Position numbers and translations under genes: made by a program. The notes beneath the pieces are model-generated. The model had not been told where the DNA came from. It ran no database searches and saw only the letters and a list, made by a program, of their open reading frames with translations. From positions 1 through 7,782 of the forward strand of contig SBBK01000169.1 in NCBI GenBank assembly GCA_005240025.1: DNA of 7,782 bases. Direction: 5' to 3'. Of the stretch, positions 5,588-7,782 are shown piece after piece. The stretch is from an archaeon (GTDB lineage Archaea > Thermoproteota > Nitrososphaeria > Nitrososphaerales > Nitrosopumilaceae). The stretch's first letter is position 1. Each line of letters begins with the position of its first letter.

Positions 5588-6546
5588 TTAACTCCAAACG
5601 TCCTGATCAACAAATCAAACGATTCCTCTACATTCCCGATTGGATTAAACTGGATGATTGGTTGCGTTACTCCAGCTTCGTATATGTCCATTAGCTGTTT
5701 TTTGCATTTTTCCGGCGTTCCGCAAATTACGAGCGAATCTAGCATCTTTTTTGTTACAAACTCATAGTTTGATGTGAGGCCTGATTTTCTATATTCATCA
5801 TAAATTGCCGCTGTTTCGCTTTCGAATCCGTTTTTTGCCAAAAACTTCCTGTAAATTTCGCCAACCGATACGTAAAATGCCAGAGTTTTTTTGGCGCGCT
5901 CCACTGCAAGGTCTTCGTCCTCGGACACACAGGTGATAAACTGGGATGCGACATCAATTGTTCGTTTTCTCTGCATTCTGGAAATAGTTGCCTTCATTTC
6001 GGAGATTGGTCTCAGGTAAAAAATCGCGCCGTCTGCTATCTGCCACGTCAGTTCTACCATTTTTTGGTTTATTGCAGCAAGATAGATTGGTATGTGTGGC
6101 CTTGGGGGCTTGATGAGCAGCGTAAATCCCTTGAGTGAGAAAATCTGTCCATGGTAGTCGATTTTTTTTCCAGACATGACGAGCCGTACTATCTCTACAT
6201 ATTCCTGCATTCTTTTTAGCGGATTTGCAAATTTGGTACCGTGCAAATCCTCTACAATCGGGATGCTACTTGCACCCAACCCGAGCACCATTCTCCCATT
6301 TGAGATGGTGTCTATTGTGGCAGCGCCCATGGCAACGAGGGCAGGACTCCGCGAAAAAATGTTAATGATGGATGAGCCGACTCTCGATTGGGTTTTCTGG
6401 CAAACCGCGCTAAGCATGGCAAAGTTTTCCATCCCCCATGTCTCAGGTACCCATATAGTATCTGGAGGATACCTCGCAAGCTTTTGGGCGCATGTGAGAA
6501 GCTCAGAAATCGAGAGAAGTGAACCTAGACTATATGATAATTTCAT
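5584..6546 (-). CDS. LLM-class F420/flavin-dependent oxidoreductase
   Basis: This 320-residue protein belongs to the luciferase-like monooxygenase (TIM-barrel) superfamily, close to the F420-dependent Mer-like branch. Diagnostic stretches are NIFSRSPALVAMGAATID (62-79), SNGRMVLGLGASS (82-94), PLKRMQEYVEIVR, the KPPRPHIPIYLAA segment before the middle of the barrel, and the C-terminal GTPEKCKKQL...GVTQPIIQF. Members transfer hydride between reduced F420 or FMN and an organic substrate; the substrate here is unknown. Ammonia-oxidising archaea make F420, so an F420 enzyme is plausible. Its stop overlaps the thiolase ATG, and its own start follows the nucleotidyltransferase stop by three bases, which suggests a shared acyl-CoA-related pathway. 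No truncation is evident. Confidence 0.88.
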   Translation of the reverse strand: MKLSYSLGSLLSISELLTCAQKLARYPPDTIWVPETWGMENFAMLSAVCQKTQSRVGSSIINIFSRSPALVAMGAATIDTISNGRMVLGLGASSIPIVEDLHGTKFANPLKRMQEYVEIVRLVMSGKKIDYHGQIFSLKGFTLLIKPPRPHIPIYLAAINQKMVELTWQIADGAIFYLRPISEMKATISRMQRKRTIDVASQFITCVSEDEDLAVERAKKTLAFYVSVGEIYRKFLAKNGFESETAAIYDEYRKSGLTSNYEFVTKKMLDSLVICGTPEKCKKQLMDIYEAGVTQPIIQFNPIGNVEESFDLLIRTFGVK

Positions 6547-6549
6547 GTG

Positions 6550-7239
6550 TCACCTGGAGACAAAACTGGCATATCTTTTTTTTGTCATTGCCCTTGTGCA
6601 CTCGTCTATGTCCTTGTGCGAATCTATTGAAAACCACATGGAGTTTTTGAATTTGACGCCAGACAGGATTTTTCTGTTGGCATAGTTGCGGAATGTTACT
6701 TCCTCAATTGCACCATTTGTTGGCAGGTCTTTTAGTATTGTTCTGTCCAGATGATAAATGCCTGCATTCATCCAGACGTTTGGCACTGGTTTTTTTTCAC
6801 TAAAATTGACAATTTTGTCTCCATCCAGCTCAACGGTACCAAATCTTGTCCGGAGTTCGACTAGTGAAATCGAGTTTGGCGTAGAGATCATTTTGTGTAG
6901 ATCAAACATCGTTATTACGTCGCCGTTGAACACAAGAAATGACCTGCCGCGAATGAATCTGGATGCATTTTTTATCGCCCCGCCAGTCCCAAGGGGTTTT
7001 TTCTCTATCGAATAAATTATCTTTGAATTAAAATTTTGTTTGTGGGCAAGATAGTTTTCAATCTGGTCTGCCTTGTAGCCGGTACAAATTATGAATTCGG
7101 CCACCCCAAACTTCTTAAGATACCTGATCTGCCACTCGATTATTGGCACGTTATTGAGCGGAATTAGAGGTTTTGGGACATAATCGGTTATTGGCCTGAG
7201 TCTTGTTCCTTGCCCTCCAGACAGTATCACTGCTTGCAC
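6550..7239 (-). CDS. Sugar-1-phosphate nucleotidyltransferase (NDP-sugar pyrophosphorylase-like)
   Basis: The 229-residue protein is a single Rossmann-like NTP-transferase domain. It has the NTP-binding loop GGQGTRLRPIT (8-18), PKPL (22-25) with the catalytic Lys, LGTGGA (83-88) for base recognition, FNGDV (104-108) with metal-binding Asp107, FSEKKP, MNAGIYHLD, and a C-terminal Asp in WFSIDSHKDID. It would activate a sugar-1-phosphate with an NTP, for example mannose- or glucose-1-phosphate, for glycan or protein glycosylation. The beta-helix domain found in many longer homologues is absent, so exact sugar and nucleotide specificity cannot be called. The start is GTG at 7239, 26 bases from a TATA box, giving a leaderless transcript. 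It is the first gene of the four-gene unit, and why it sits with acyl-CoA enzymes is unclear. Confidence 0.88.
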   Translation of the reverse strand: MQAVILSGGQGTRLRPITDYVPKPLIPLNNVPIIEWQIRYLKKFGVAEFIICTGYKADQIENYLAHKQNFNSKIIYSIEKKPLGTGGAIKNASRFIRGRSFLVFNGDVITMFDLHKMISTPNSISLVELRTRFGTVELDGDKIVNFSEKKPVPNVWMNAGIYHLDRTILKDLPTNGAIEEVTFRNYANRKILSGVKFKNSMWFSIDSHKDIDECTRAMTKKRYASFVSR

Positions 7240-7260
7240 AGTCTGTTAAGAAAATTTCTC

Positions 7261-7269
7261 ATTTAAATT
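7261..7269 (-). promoter_or_regulatory. TATA box of the nucleotidyltransferase-LLM-thiolase-DUF35 operon
   Basis: AATTTAAAT on the minus strand is centred 26 bases before the GTG at 7239 in the 41-base gap after the DedA gene. It predicts transcription starting on or next to the GTG, without a leader. No other promoter-like gap exists before the DUF35 stop, so all four genes should share it. Confidence 0.6.
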
Positions 7270-7280
7270 CTATTTCGCGT

Positions 7281-7782
7281 CTAGAAGAAATCAATCGTGA
7301 CAAGCCCAAAATAATACCCAGCCAAAGTTAGCGCTGTACTCCAGAGGCATGAGCCGCCAAAGGTGTAGAGAACAAACTTGACAGGCTTCATCCTAAACAG
7401 TCCGGCGGGAATCGAAATCATCTCGCGTAGAACCGGCACCATTCTGCCCAAAAACACCGCCTTTTCACCATATTTTTCAAACCATGACTCGATCTTTGCA
7501 AGGCGTTCCTCTGATATTTTGGCGTATTTTAGGTACCTGAGAAGTGCGATCCTGCCAAGCTTTATGCAAACTATGTAAATCACAGTTGAACCAATTGTTG
7601 CACCACAACCCCCTGCAATTCCTAGGCCAATAACTTCTGGGACAGTCATGTTGCTTTGTGAGGCGACATATCCGGCAAACGGGAACACCGCTACCGTCGG
7701 AATTGGAGGAAAAACAGTCTCAATCACAGCAGCAGCAAAAACCCCCGCGTACAGATAATCTGCTATCAGGGAACTGATCCAT
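7281..7782 (-). CDS. DedA-family membrane protein, 5' end beyond window
   Basis: The frame stays open to the right edge and encodes at least 166 residues, reading WISSLIADYLYAGVFAAA before the VIETVFPPIP segment. The GTG at 7727 is therefore an internal Val, not the start. Family features are the ETVFPPIPT...PFAGYVAS re-entrant hairpin near the N-terminus and the signature FLGRMVPVLREMISIPAGL with its conserved Arg and Pro residues. Hydrophobic segments follow at VIGLGIAGGCGATIG and at the C-terminal ALTLAGYYFG. DedA proteins are integral membrane proteins; characterised bacterial and eukaryotic relatives act in lipid-carrier or phospholipid flipping and proton-motive-force maintenance. The role in archaea is unknown. 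It is separated from the next operon by its own promoter gap. Confidence 0.9.
   Translation of the reverse strand, partial: WISSLIADYLYAGVFAAAVIETVFPPIPTVAVFPFAGYVASQSNMTVPEVIGLGIAGGCGATIGSTVIYIVCIKLGRIALLRYLKYAKISEERLAKIESWFEKYGEKAVFLGRMVPVLREMISIPAGLFRMKPVKFVLYTFGGSCLWSTALTLAGYYFGLVTIDFF

Noticed and set aside
5041..5694. Plus-strand 217-codon open frame
   Set aside because: It lies opposite the thiolase, which has a complete active site and operon context; the plus-strand translation is Cys/Arg/Pro/His-rich and shows no family motif.
6176..6685. Plus-strand 169-codon open frame
   Set aside because: It is antisense to the LLM oxidoreductase and nucleotidyltransferase, spans their junction and has no recognisable domain.
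7725..7727. GTG as the start of the DedA-family gene
   Set aside because: The frame continues upstream without a stop to the window edge and encodes a hydrophobic segment (DYLYAGVFAAA) expected before the conserved ETVFPPIP motif, so this codon is an internal Val.

Overview
The window looks like chromosomal DNA from an ammonia-oxidising archaeon (Nitrososphaerota/Thaumarchaeota, most likely a Nitrosopumilales member). The evidence is a secreted protein with the C-terminal repeat (PSWVKNNAKWWADG...FVQGIQYLI) typical of that group, AT-rich TATA boxes about 25 bases upstream of start codons (leaderless transcripts), GTG and TTG starts, an archaeal Hjc-like Holliday junction resolvase, and a thiolase plus DUF35 zinc-ribbon pair.

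Layout. Positions 1-418 hold the orfA end of an IS3-family insertion sequence on the minus strand: complete orfA, the first 17 codons of orfB, and a candidate terminal inverted repeat. Positions 419-672 contain no convincing intact gene. They hold a promoter for the next gene and a short, possibly decayed, minus-strand open frame with a helix-turn-helix-like pattern. Positions 673-3091 (plus strand) encode two consecutive secreted or cell-surface proteins 13 bases apart. Everything from 3109 to the right edge is on the minus strand. Read in the direction of transcription it is: a DedA-family membrane protein (cut by the edge), a sugar-phosphate nucleotidyltransferase, an LLM-class (F420/flavin) oxidoreductase, an SCP2/SCP-x type thiolase, a DUF35 zinc-ribbon/OB-fold protein, the Hjc-like resolvase, and a small protein of unknown function.

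How the genes work together. The nucleotidyltransferase, oxidoreductase, thiolase and DUF35 genes form a tight unit, with a 3-base gap and then two ATGA stop/start overlaps, so they are very likely one transcript from the promoter at 7261-7269. The thiolase and DUF35 protein are expected to act as a complex on acyl-CoA substrates. The oxidoreductase may act in the same pathway, and the link to the nucleotidyltransferase is only positional. The resolvase and the 119-residue protein each have their own apparent leaderless promoter.

I found no CRISPR array, rRNA, tRNA, toxin/antitoxin or defence island, and nothing that qualifies as a clear new system. The most interesting points are the four-gene acyl-CoA/LLM operon, the leaderless promoter pattern, the nearly exact internal duplication in the surface protein, the extended Hjc-like nuclease, and the unexplained coding-like remnant beside the insertion sequence.
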